DNA of 64,000 bases. Source: Clostridiales bacterium. GTDB lineage: Bacteria; Bacillota; Clostridia; Oscillospirales; Acutalibacteraceae. Shown here piece by piece: positions 43,982 through 52,792 of this stretch. The stretch covers positions 1 through 64,000 of the forward strand of contig JAIKWV010000009.1 of NCBI GenBank assembly GCA_024684435.1, written 5' to 3'. The number at the start of each line of letters is the position of its first letter. Positions within the stretch are counted from its first letter, which is position 1. Under the pieces are notes generated by a model. That model was given only the letters and a program-made list of their open reading frames with translations. It was not told the DNA's origin and made no database searches. Both the position numbers and the translations under genes were made by a program.

Positions 43982-45307
43982 GTGTCATATAAGGTTGGGC
44001 TTATTTCCCTGGGCTGCCCCAAAAATCAGGTTGACGCGGAAACTATGCTGGCGTCTCTTGAGGCGGAGGGCTTTGAAATAGTCGATTATGTTGACGGCTG
44101 TGACGCGGTGATAGTCAACACCTGCGGCTTTATTGACGACGCGGTCAAGGAGGCAATAGAAAACGTGCTGGACATGACCGAGCTTAAAAACGAAGGCATA
44201 GTGAGCAAGATCATTGTGACCGGCTGTATGGCGCAAAGGTTCGGCGAGGAGGTCCTCTCCGAGATCCCGGAGGTGGACGCGGTGCTGGGCATAGGCTGCA
44301 ACGGACAGATAGCGGATATCGTGCGCAGGGTCATCGAGGGTGAAAATATCTACTTATTCCCGCCAAACACGGATCTGCCTCTTTGCGGTCAGAGGCTGCT
44401 CACCTCCCCCGGCTATTGGGCGTATCTCAAGATAGCGGAGGGCTGTTCAAACAGGTGCACATATTGCACGATCCCTTATATCCGAGGGGACTACAGAAGC
44501 AGAGAGATAGAGAATATTTTAGAGGAAGCCCGCCAGCTTGCGGAGAGCGGCGTCAAGGAGCTTATAGTTATTGCGCAGGATACCACCAGGTACGGTCTTG
44601 ATCTTTACGGCGAGCTCAAACTGCCGGAGCTTCTCAACAGGCTCAGCGAGATACCGGGCATAGAGTGGATACGTCTGCTGTACTGCTACCCGGATGAAAT
44701 AACCGACGAGCTTATCGACGTTATCGCGAAAAACCACAAGGTGCTACACTATATCGACCTGCCCTTACAGCACATTGACGACGATATCCTTGCCGCCATG
44801 AACAGGCGGGGCACATCGGATGAGATACGGGAGCTTATCGCGAAACTCAGAGAGAGGATACCGGACGTGGTGATAAGGACCACGTTTATATTGGGCTTCC
44901 CGGGAGAAGGAGAGGACGAATTTGAAAATCTCGCGTCTTTCGTAAACGAGATTGAATTTGACCGGTTGGGCTGTTTCTCCTACTCACCCCAGGAGGGCAC
45001 TCCCGCGGCGGCAATGGAAAACCAGGTGGACGAAGATACCAAACTGCGCAGGGGCGAGATCATCATGCAGGATCAGCTTGAGATAGTCACCTTGAAAAAC
45101 GAGCAGAAGATCGGCAATGTGTACCGTGTGATCGTAGAGGACTACGACGGATATACGGACAGCTATACCGGCAGGACATATATGGACGCTCCGGAGATCG
45201 ACGGCGTGGTAATGTTCACCTGCCCGAGGGATCTGAACAACGGCGACTTCGTGTTTGTGGAGATAATCGGCGTCAACGAATACGACCTTATCGGCAAAGC
45301 TTTGTGA
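43982..45307 (+). CDS. rimO: Ribosomal protein S12 methylthiotransferase RimO
   Basis: 441-aa radical-SAM methylthiotransferase acting on an aspartate of ribosomal protein S12. The N-terminal UPF0004 cysteines are SLGCPKNQVD, NTCGF and TGCMAQR; the radical-SAM CX3CX2C motif is CSNRCTYC; the C-terminus is a TRAM domain. SLGCPKN distinguishes it from MiaB. GTG 43982 is chosen as start (MSYKVGLISLG) with AAAGG upstream. pgsA follows at once. Confidence 0.94.
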   Translation: MSYKVGLISLGCPKNQVDAETMLASLEAEGFEIVDYVDGCDAVIVNTCGFIDDAVKEAIENVLDMTELKNEGIVSKIIVTGCMAQRFGEEVLSEIPEVDAVLGIGCNGQIADIVRRVIEGENIYLFPPNTDLPLCGQRLLTSPGYWAYLKIAEGCSNRCTYCTIPYIRGDYRSREIENILEEARQLAESGVKELIVIAQDTTRYGLDLYGELKLPELLNRLSEIPGIEWIRLLYCYPDEITDELIDVIAKNHKVLHYIDLPLQHIDDDILAAMNRRGTSDEIRELIAKLRERIPDVVIRTTFILGFPGEGEDEFENLASFVNEIEFDRLGCFSYSPQEGTPAAAMENQVDEDTKLRRGEIIMQDQLEIVTLKNEQKIGNVYRVIVEDYDGYTDSYTGRTYMDAPEIDGVVMFTCPRDLNNGDFVFVEIIGVNEYDLIGKAL

Positions 45308-45317
45308 GGTGAATAAA

Positions 45318-45887
45318 ATGAACGTTCCCAACAGACTGACCCTTATCAGAATGGTGATAGCCCCCGTTTATCTGCTGTTTATGTTTCTGCCCCTCCCCCA
45401 CAGGTTCCTGTGGGCGCTGATAATATTCGCGGCGGGCGCGATAACCGACGCCCTTGACGGCAGGATAGCAAGGAAATATAACCAGATCACCGTTTTCGGC
45501 AAGCTCCTTGACCCGGTGGCGGACAAAATGCTGACCACAGCGGCGCTGCTGGCGTTCCTTAAGCTGGGCTGGTGCAGCGTTTGGATAGTCATGATCGTAC
45601 TCACCCGTGAGTTCGCCGTGACCTCCGTGCGGCTGATAGCTTCCGCTCAGGGCGTCGTCATACCCGCCAACATCTGGGGCAAATTAAAAACGGTGAGCCA
45701 GCTTGTGTTCATCGTTGTCATCCTCATTCTGGCGGAGCTTGAGGAGAGCCGGAGCATATTCGCAAACGCATCTCTTTCCCTTGCGGAGGTTTCAAATATA
45801 TTGCTGTGGATAACCGCGGCGCTTGCTGTCATTTCCGGCGTGATATACTGCGTAAAGAGCCGCAAGCTTATTGATTTTTCAAAATGA
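45318..45887 (+). CDS. pgsA: CDP-diacylglycerol-glycerol-3-phosphate phosphatidyltransferase
   Basis: 189-aa integral membrane enzyme making phosphatidylglycerol phosphate. The CDP-alcohol phosphotransferase motif is complete: DALDGRIARKYNQITVFGKL followed by LDPVAD. Four to five membrane helices. ATG 45318 lies behind GTGAGGTGA, which overlaps the rimO stop region. Last gene of the recA-recX-rimO-pgsA run. Confidence 0.94.
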   Translation: MNVPNRLTLIRMVIAPVYLLFMFLPLPHRFLWALIIFAAGAITDALDGRIARKYNQITVFGKLLDPVADKMLTTAALLAFLKLGWCSVWIVMIVLTREFAVTSVRLIASAQGVVIPANIWGKLKTVSQLVFIVVILILAELEESRSIFANASLSLAEVSNILLWITAALAVISGVIYCVKSRKLIDFSK

Positions 45888-46043
45888 GACCGGCTCGGCG
45901 GCGAAAAATTTTGCTAAAAATCCCCACGCAGGCGTTATAATATCTGTAAATATTAAAAAATTTTAAAAAAGTGATGCATTTTATCTCCGATTGTAGTATT
46001 ATATATATAATCGGCTTATAATCGGGTAGAATCATCAAACACA

Positions 46044-46074
46044 CCCCGCGCCGATGCGCGGGGTTTTATTTTGC
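46044..46074 (+). terminator. Strong terminator between pgsA and cysE
   Basis: CCCCGCGC (46044-46051), CGAT loop, GCGCGGGG (46056-46063), then TTTTATTTT. It lies 157 bp after pgsA and about 100 bp before cysE. Confidence 0.88.
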
Positions 46075-46174
46075 AGATCGCTGTTTCGTTCCAAAATTTG
46101 TATGCTCTGTTTTTATCGGCGGTCACTTTGGATCGTTGGTATCATTATTCGCTCTATTGGAGGAGTTTGATTTT

Positions 46175-46813
46175 ATGTTCAAGACATTGAAGGAGGACAT
46201 AGCCTGTGTCCGCGAGAGGGACCCGGCGGCGCGTTCCACCCTGGAGGTGCTGTTCCTGTATCCCGGACTGCGGGCGCTGAGGATGTACCGCAAGGCGCAC
46301 TGGTGCTACGAGCACAGGCTGTTCTTTTTGGCGAGATATATTTCTCAAAGGGCGGCGGCGAAGACCGGTATAGAGATCCACCCTGCCGCTCAGATAGGCA
46401 AAAGATTTTTCATAGACCACGGCACGGGAGTGGTCATAGGCGAGACCACCGTTATCGGCGACAACGTTACCATTTATCAGGGCGTGACCCTTGGCGGCAC
46501 AGGCAAGCACACAGGCAAAAGACATCCCACCATCGGCAACAACGTCATGATCGGTTCCGGCGCCAAGGTGCTGGGTCCCTTCAAGGTGGGGGACAACACC
46601 AACATTGCCGCGGGCGCCGTGGTGCTCAATGAGATACCTCCCAACTGTACCGCGGTGGGCGTGCCCGCAAGGGTGGTCAGGAGAGACGGCCAGCGGGTGG
46701 ATGAGCTGGATCAGATCCACATCCCCGACCCGGTCTCTCAGCAGCTCTGTTATTTGCAGCATCAGATCGACGAGCTGAAAAAAACTATGGAAGAAGGAAA
46801 GAAAGAACAATGA
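46175..46813 (+). CDS. cysE: Serine O-acetyltransferase
   Basis: 212-aa left-handed beta-helix acetyltransferase making O-acetylserine for cysteine synthesis. It has an N-terminal helical domain (about 1-65) and hexapeptide repeats including IHPAAQIGKRFFIDHGTG and GVTLGGTG. Start ATG 46175 (MFKTLKEDI) follows TTGGAGGAG. Its last four bases overlap cysS, coupling cysteine supply to its charging enzyme. No T-box leader was found. Confidence 0.94.
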   Translation: MFKTLKEDIACVRERDPAARSTLEVLFLYPGLRALRMYRKAHWCYEHRLFFLARYISQRAAAKTGIEIHPAAQIGKRFFIDHGTGVVIGETTVIGDNVTIYQGVTLGGTGKHTGKRHPTIGNNVMIGSGAKVLGPFKVGDNTNIAAGAVVLNEIPPNCTAVGVPARVVRRDGQRVDELDQIHIPDPVSQQLCYLQHQIDELKKTMEEGKKEQ

Positions 46814-48204
46814 GGATATACAATACGCTTACAAGGCAAAAAGAGGAGCTTAAGACCATCACCCCCGGGGAGCTTAAAATTTACGCCTGCGGCCCCACGG
46901 TCTACAACTTTATCCACATAGGCAACGCCCGTCCCCTCTGCGTGTTCGACGTTATGCGCAGGTACATGGAATACAGGGGCTACAAGGTGAACTTCGTGCA
47001 GAACTTCACGGATATTGACGACAAAATCATCAAACGCGCCATCGAGGAAAATTCGGACTACAAGACCGTGTCCGAAAAGTACATAAAAGAGTTCTGGACG
47101 GACGCGAAAGGCATGAACGTCAGGGAGGCAACAGTCCATCCCAAGGCGACGGAGAATATCGACGAGATCATTTCCATCGTGTCGACCCTTATCGAAAAGG
47201 GCTTCGCCTACGAAACGGAGGGTGACGTCTATTTCAGCCCGGAAAAATTCAAGGACTACGGCAAGCTGTCCCATCAGCCCCTTGAGGAGCTGGAGGCGGG
47301 CGCCCGCATAATGGTTGGGGAGATAAAGCGCAACCCCATGGATTTCGCCCTGTGGAAGGCGGCAAAGCCCGGCGAGCCGTACTGGGAATCCCCCTGGGGT
47401 CACGGCAGACCCGGCTGGCACATCGAGTGTTCCGCAATGGTGCGCCGTTATCTGGGCAAGACCATTGACATACACTGCGGCGGACAGGATCTCATCTTCC
47501 CCCATCACGAAAACGAGATCGCTCAGAGCGAATGCTGCAACGGCGTACCCTTTGCCAATTACTGGATGCACAACGGCTACATAAACGTTGACAACGTAAA
47601 GATGTCAAAGTCCCTTGGCAACTTCTTTACCGTCCGGGACGTGGCGAAAAAATACGGCTATGAGCCCATACGCTATCTGATGATATCCTCCCAGTACCGC
47701 AGTCCCATAAATTACAGCGTGGAGATAATCGAGCAGTGCAAGGCGGCGCTCAACAGGCTTTACACCTGCCGGGACAATCTTGATTTCGCACTCAAAAACG
47801 CCTCGGATGAAGTCGCGGCGGCGGAGGCTGTGCTCAAGGCGTTTGACGATTACAGAGAGAAATTCATCGAAGCGATGGATGACGACCTCAACACTGCGGA
47901 CGCAATAGGCGTTGTGTTCGAGCTTGTCCGTGAGATAAACAGCAAGGTCATAAATTCCGGTTCCGCGGCTCTCTGCGAAGAGGCGGCAAAGATATTCGAC
48001 GAGCTTACCGGCGTGCTGGGTCTCGTTTACAACCGCAGTCAGGGGGACAGCCTTGACGCGGAGGTGGAGGCTCTCATCGAAGCGAGGACCGCCGCCCGCA
48101 AGGAGAAGAACTGGGCGGAGGCGGACCGTATCAGGGATCAGCTCAAGAGCATGGGCATAGTCCTTGAGGACACCCCCCAGGGCATCAAGTGGCACAGAGA
48201 GTAA
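46810..48204 (+). CDS. cysS: Cysteinyl-tRNA synthetase
   Basis: 464-aa class I synthetase. Signatures: [18 protein letters not shown] (zinc Cys and HIGN), HIECSAM and [10 protein letters not shown] (zinc ligands), and [11 protein letters not shown] overlaps the cysE stop. Confidence 0.97.
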   Translation: MRIYNTLTRQKEELKTITPGELKIYACGPTVYNFIHIGNARPLCVFDVMRRYMEYRGYKVNFVQNFTDIDDKIIKRAIEENSDYKTVSEKYIKEFWTDAKGMNVREATVHPKATENIDEIISIVSTLIEKGFAYETEGDVYFSPEKFKDYGKLSHQPLEELEAGARIMVGEIKRNPMDFALWKAAKPGEPYWESPWGHGRPGWHIECSAMVRRYLGKTIDIHCGGQDLIFPHHENEIAQSECCNGVPFANYWMHNGYINVDNVKMSKSLGNFFTVRDVAKKYGYEPIRYLMISSQYRSPINYSVEIIEQCKAALNRLYTCRDNLDFALKNASDEVAAAEAVLKAFDDYREKFIEAMDDDLNTADAIGVVFELVREINSKVINSGSAALCEEAAKIFDELTGVLGLVYNRSQGDSLDAEVEALIEARTAARKEKNWAEADRIRDQLKSMGIVLEDTPQGIKWHRE

Positions 48205-48222
48205 TTGAAGGAAGTGCGTGTT

Positions 48223-49635
48223 TTGGCTAAAGATATTCAGCCGGCTCAGGCGGAGCAGGCAAGGCAGGAGGAGTATTCCGCCCTTGTGAGGACGGTGCTT
48301 ATTTCCCACTTCGATCCCCGGGAGCCTCTGGCGTTCGTACACACCTACGGCTGTCAGGGCAACGTGGCGGACAGTGAACGCATAAAGGGAATGCTCGGGG
48401 AAATGGGCTACGGCTTTACGGACAATATCGGGGACGCTGACCTTGTGCTCTACAACACCTGCGCCATAAGGGAGCACGCGGAGGACAGAGTGTTCGGAAA
48501 CGTGGGGGCGCTGAAAAACTTAAAGAAAGCGAAGCCCTCCCTCAAGATCGCCCTCTGCGGCTGTATGATGCAGCAGCAGCACGTGGCTCAGCGGATACAA
48601 AAAAGCTATCCCTTTGTAGATCTGGTCTTCGGCACCCACGTTATCCACAGACTGCCGGAGCTCATGTACAGGACGCTGTGCGGAGGCTCAAGAGTTTTTG
48701 AGATCCCTTCGGAGGACGGAAAAATTGTCGAAAACGTCCCTGTGCGCAGGGACAGCGATTTCAAGGCGTGGCTGCCCATAATGTACGGCTGTAACAATTT
48801 CTGCAGCTACTGCATAGTCCCCTACGTCAGGGGCAGGGAGCGCAGCAGAGATCCTGAGATCATAATCAAAGAGGCGGAGGAGCTTGCGGCTCAGGGCTAC
48901 AAAGAGATCACCCTTTTGGGGCAGAACGTAAATTCCTACGGCAAGGGGCTGGACTGCGACATAAACTTCGCAAAGCTCCTGCGGAGACTGAACGATATAG
49001 ACGGGGATTTTCAAATCCGCTTCATGACCTCACACCCAAAGGACTGCACCTTTGAACTGTTGGACGCCATGGCTGAGTGCGGCAAGGCGGCAAAGCACCT
49101 GCATCTGCCTGTGCAGAGCGGCAACGACAGGGTGCTCAAAGAGATGAACAGGCATTACGACCGGGAGAAGTATCTGGAACTTATACATTACGCCAGAGAA
49201 AAAATGCCGGATCTTTCCATCACCAGCGACATTATAGTCGGTTTCCCCGGGGAGACCTACGAGGAGTTTTGCGACACGCTGTCCCTTGTGGAGGAAGTGG
49301 AGTACACCTCATTATTCACCTTCATCTATTCCCCCAGAGAGGGCACAAAGGCGGCAAAAATGCCCGACCCGGTGACAAGGGAGGAAAAGGGCGCCTGGTT
49401 CAAAGAGCTGTGTCAGCTTCAGGAGAGCATCGCCGGCAGACGCACCGCCGCAATGAAGGGCAAGGTCTACCGGGTGCTGTGCGAGAGTATTTCGGACAAA
49501 GGTATGCTTTCCGGCAGGACGGAGGGAAACGTGATAATCGAATTCCCCGGCAGTCCGGATAATATAGGAAAATTTGTAAACGTCAAAGTCACCGAACCCA
49601 GAACATGGATGCTCTTCGGTGAGGAAGTTAAATAA
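48223..49635 (+). CDS. miaB: tRNA-2-methylthio-N6-dimethylallyladenosine synthase MiaB
   Basis: 470-aa radical-SAM methylthiotransferase for A37 of tRNAs. It has the N-terminal cysteines TYGCQGN, NTCAIR and CGCMMQ, the SAM motif CNNFCSYC, and a TRAM domain at the C-terminus. TTG 48223 (MAKDIQPAQ) is chosen because AAGGAA lies 9 nt upstream; TTG 48205, directly after the cysS stop, lacks a ribosome site. The following ylbF/ricA-mutS-mutL order resembles the Bacillus ymcB-ymcA-mutS-mutL region. Confidence 0.94.
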   Translation: MAKDIQPAQAEQARQEEYSALVRTVLISHFDPREPLAFVHTYGCQGNVADSERIKGMLGEMGYGFTDNIGDADLVLYNTCAIREHAEDRVFGNVGALKNLKKAKPSLKIALCGCMMQQQHVAQRIQKSYPFVDLVFGTHVIHRLPELMYRTLCGGSRVFEIPSEDGKIVENVPVRRDSDFKAWLPIMYGCNNFCSYCIVPYVRGRERSRDPEIIIKEAEELAAQGYKEITLLGQNVNSYGKGLDCDINFAKLLRRLNDIDGDFQIRFMTSHPKDCTFELLDAMAECGKAAKHLHLPVQSGNDRVLKEMNRHYDREKYLELIHYAREKMPDLSITSDIIVGFPGETYEEFCDTLSLVEEVEYTSLFTFIYSPREGTKAAKMPDPVTREEKGAWFKELCQLQESIAGRRTAAMKGKVYRVLCESISDKGMLSGRTEGNVIIEFPGSPDNIGKFVNVKVTEPRTWMLFGEEVK

Positions 49636-49683
49636 ACCGTTTTTTCGGTTGAAATAAAAATTTAGAAACAGAGGTAAAAAATT

Positions 49684-50094
49684 ATGGATCTTATTCAAAT
49701 GACAAGAGAACTTGCAGCGGCGCTTCAGCAGGATCAGCGTTATCTCAATTTTGCGGAAGCTCACAGAAAGAACGACGAGGACAAGGAGCTCAACGAACAG
49801 ATGCAGCGCATCAGGCTCATCCAGATGTCCTATCAGCACGAAGCTTCAAGCGAAGAACCCAATGAGCAGAAGTTAGAGGCCTATGAGAAGGAGTTTGAAA
49901 CGATCTACAAGATCATCAGAGACAACCCCAATATGCAGGAATTCGAGAAGGCCATGAACGAGATGGACGCGCTCATGAAGTATATCACGGGCATCCTTTC
50001 ACAGGCGGCGATGGGCGAGGATCCCATGACCTGCGAACCTCATCAGGAGCATAACTGCGGAGGCGAATGTTCCTCATGCGGAGGCTGTCACTAA
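49684..50094 (+). CDS. YlbF/YmcA (Ric) family protein with Cys-rich tail
   Basis: 136-aa helical protein of the YlbF/YmcA family. In Bacillus these form the RicAFT complex that binds iron-sulphur clusters and promotes mRNA maturation. The last 20 residues carry five cysteines (CEPHQEHNCGGECSSCGGCH), suited to metal or Fe-S binding. Position between miaB and mutS is that of ymcA (ricA), whereas the Cys-rich C-terminus recalls YlbF (ricF). No yaaT/ricT in the window. Ribosome site CAGAGGTAA precedes the ATG. Confidence 0.82.
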   Translation: MDLIQMTRELAAALQQDQRYLNFAEAHRKNDEDKELNEQMQRIRLIQMSYQHEASSEEPNEQKLEAYEKEFETIYKIIRDNPNMQEFEKAMNEMDALMKYITGILSQAAMGEDPMTCEPHQEHNCGGECSSCGGCH

Positions 50095-50136
50095 AGGTCG
50101 CCTCTAAAATCTAACGGACGTGGAAAGGAATATGTT

Positions 50137-52752
50137 ATGGCTGAGTTTACTCCCATGATGCGGCAATATTTTGAGATCAAAGAGCAGTACAAGGACACCA
50201 TCCTTATGTACAGGCTCGGGGATTTCTATGAGATGTTTTTTGAAGACGCGGAGATAGCATCAAGGGAGCTGGAGCTTGTTCTGACGGGCCGCAACTGCGG
50301 GCAGGAGGAGCGGGCTCCCATGTGCGGAGTTCCCTTCCACAGCGCGGACAGCTATATAGCCAAGCTTGTTTCAAGGGGCTATAAGGTAGCGATCTGCGAG
50401 CAGACGGAGGACCCGGAGCTTGCCAAGGGTCTTGTGCAGCGGGACGTTATCCGGGTGATAACGCCGGGCACGGTGATCGAGAGCAACATGCTGGACGAGT
50501 CAAAGAACAATTTCCTCTGCTGTATGACCTGCGACGGAAGTTCCGCGGGCATCTGCTTCGCGGACATTTCCACGGGTACGGTGAGCCTGACTCAGCTGGG
50601 CGACCCGGACATTGACGGAAAGATAATAAACGAGCTTGCCAAGTTCTCCCCCTCGGAGATACTGTACAACGACGGCATCACGGGCAGGGTAAAGATCAGG
50701 GACTTCATCTCTCAGCGCATGGACGTTATGGCGCAGAAGCTTGATGAGGACAGGACGGATTTTGAAACCTGCTGTCAGACAGTACGCAGACAGTTCAAAG
50801 AAGAAAATCTGGGAGAGCTTGATCTGGCAACCCCCAATCAGGCGGTGATAGCTTTAGGCGCGCTGCTTGATTATCTCAGGGACGTGGAGAAAAACGACCT
50901 GAGCAATATTCAGAGCGTGGATTTCTTCAACGACGAGCAGTTTTTAAAAATAGACGCATCCTCCCGGCGGAACCTTGAACTCTGCGAGACAATGCGGAGC
51001 AAGGAGAAAAAGGGTTCCCTGCTCTGGGTGCTGGACAACACCAGGACCCCCATGGGCAAAAGGCTCCTGCGCAGCTGGGTGGAACGCCCGCTGATGAATA
51101 TACCGAGAATAATCAAACGTCAGAACGCGGTGGGCGAGCTGTGCGACAATTCCGTTCTGCGAAACGACGAAATGATCTTCCTTGCGGGAGTGCAGGACAT
51201 TGAGAGAATGCTCACCCGCATAGTCTACGGCACGGCGAACGCCCGGGAGCTGAGGGGGCTTTACGCCACCATCAGATATCTGCCGAGGATAAAGGAGGTC
51301 ATCGAAAACTGCAACAGCGCCTATCTCAAAGAGCTGTACGGCGGTATAGATACCCTTGACGATATCGGAGGAATGATAGACAGCGCCATAGTCGAGGAGC
51401 CGCCCTTCTCCGTGCGCGAAGGCGAGCTTATCAAGGACGGATATGATCAGGAGCTGGACGAGCTGAGGATAATCGTGAGGGACAGCAAAAAATTCCTTGC
51501 GAAGATCGAAAACGACGAACAGCAGAAAACAGGTATAAAGAAACTCAAAATAGGCTACAACCGGGTTTTCGGATATTACATAGAGGTGTCCAAATCTTTC
51601 ATTGAATGCGTGCCGGACACATACATAAGAAAACAGACCCTTGCCAACTGCGAAAGGTTCATTACCCAGGAGTTAAAGGAGCTTGAGTCAAAGATCCTGG
51701 GCGCCAACGACAGGATCGTCAAGCTGGAATATGAGATATTCAACATGATACGGGAGAAGACCGCGGCGGAGTATCTGCGCATAAAACACACCGCCTCCGC
51801 GGTGGCTCAGCTGGACGCCCTCTGCTCCCTTGCCCACACAGCGGCGCTGAACAACTACACCTGCCCCGAAATGTGCGCCGAGGGCGTGATCGACATAAAG
51901 GACGGCAGGCATCCCGTGGTGGAAAATATGCTTAAGGACACCCCCTTCGTGCCCAACGACACTTTGCTGGACTGCGACGAAAACCGCTGTCAGGTCATAA
52001 CCGGCCCCAACATGGCGGGCAAGTCCACCTATATGCGGCAGGTGGCGCTGATAGTTCTCATGGCGCACATGGGCAGCTTTGTCCCCGCTTCCTACGCGAG
52101 GATAGGTCTGGTGGACAGCATCTTCACAAGGGTGGGCGCCTCGGACGATCTGGCCGCCGGTCAGTCCACCTTCATGGTGGAGATGAACGAGGTGGCGTCC
52201 ATATTGAGATCCGCCACAGGCAAGAGCCTTATTATCTTTGACGAGATAGGCAGGGGCACATCCACCTTTGACGGAATGAGCATTGCCCGCGCCGTACTGG
52301 AATACGCGGTGGACAAAAAGACTCTGGGGGCGAAGACCCTGTTCGCCACCCATTACCATGAACTCACGGAACTTGAAAATGTTTCAAAGGGGATAAAGAA
52401 TTACAACATCGCCGTTAAAAAGCGCGGGGACGATATAACCTTCCTGAGGAGGATCGTCCGCGGCGGAGCGGACGGCAGCTACGGCATCGAGGTGGCAAAG
52501 CTCGCCGGAGTGCCTGACCCGGTGGTGAACCGGGCAAAGAAATGCCTGCGTGAAATGGAAAAAACAGCGGTCAGACCCACGGTCTCCACGGAATACGCCG
52601 AGCCGGAGGAGGAACCCGCCCAGACATCCTTTGCCTCAAACGCGGACACCGCCATAGCCGACAAAATAAGATTGCTTGATCTTAACACCCTGACCCCCAT
52701 CGAGGCTCTTACCTTCCTGTATGAGCTGAAAAAGGACAGCGGGTCAGTATAA
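50137..52752 (+). CDS. mutS: DNA mismatch repair protein MutS
   Basis: 871-aa mismatch sensor. The N-terminal mismatch-reading motif is GDFYEMFFEDA, the Walker A GPNMAGKSTYMR, then STFMVEM and the Walker B FDEIGRGTSTFDG. Length and motifs fit MutS1. It begins 42 bp after the ylbF-type gene. Confidence 0.98.
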   Translation: MAEFTPMMRQYFEIKEQYKDTILMYRLGDFYEMFFEDAEIASRELELVLTGRNCGQEERAPMCGVPFHSADSYIAKLVSRGYKVAICEQTEDPELAKGLVQRDVIRVITPGTVIESNMLDESKNNFLCCMTCDGSSAGICFADISTGTVSLTQLGDPDIDGKIINELAKFSPSEILYNDGITGRVKIRDFISQRMDVMAQKLDEDRTDFETCCQTVRRQFKEENLGELDLATPNQAVIALGALLDYLRDVEKNDLSNIQSVDFFNDEQFLKIDASSRRNLELCETMRSKEKKGSLLWVLDNTRTPMGKRLLRSWVERPLMNIPRIIKRQNAVGELCDNSVLRNDEMIFLAGVQDIERMLTRIVYGTANARELRGLYATIRYLPRIKEVIENCNSAYLKELYGGIDTLDDIGGMIDSAIVEEPPFSVREGELIKDGYDQELDELRIIVRDSKKFLAKIENDEQQKTGIKKLKIGYNRVFGYYIEVSKSFIECVPDTYIRKQTLANCERFITQELKELESKILGANDRIVKLEYEIFNMIREKTAAEYLRIKHTASAVAQLDALCSLAHTAALNNYTCPEMCAEGVIDIKDGRHPVVENMLKDTPFVPNDTLLDCDENRCQVITGPNMAGKSTYMRQVALIVLMAHMGSFVPASYARIGLVDSIFTRVGASDDLAAGQSTFMVEMNEVASILRSATGKSLIIFDEIGRGTSTFDGMSIARAVLEYAVDKKTLGAKTLFATHYHELTELENVSKGIKNYNIAVKKRGDDITFLRRIVRGGADGSYGIEVAKLAGVPDPVVNRAKKCLREMEKTAVRPTVSTEYAEPEEEPAQTSFASNADTAIADKIRLLDLNTLTPIEALTFLYELKKDSGSV

Positions 52753-52792
52753 CGAAAGAACTATCTACTTCACATAAAACGGGGTGAGAAAA

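Noticed and set aside
45888..46174. T-box riboswitch for the cysE-cysS operon
   Set aside because: No AGGGTGGNACCGCG-type T-box sequence or specifier stem is visible.
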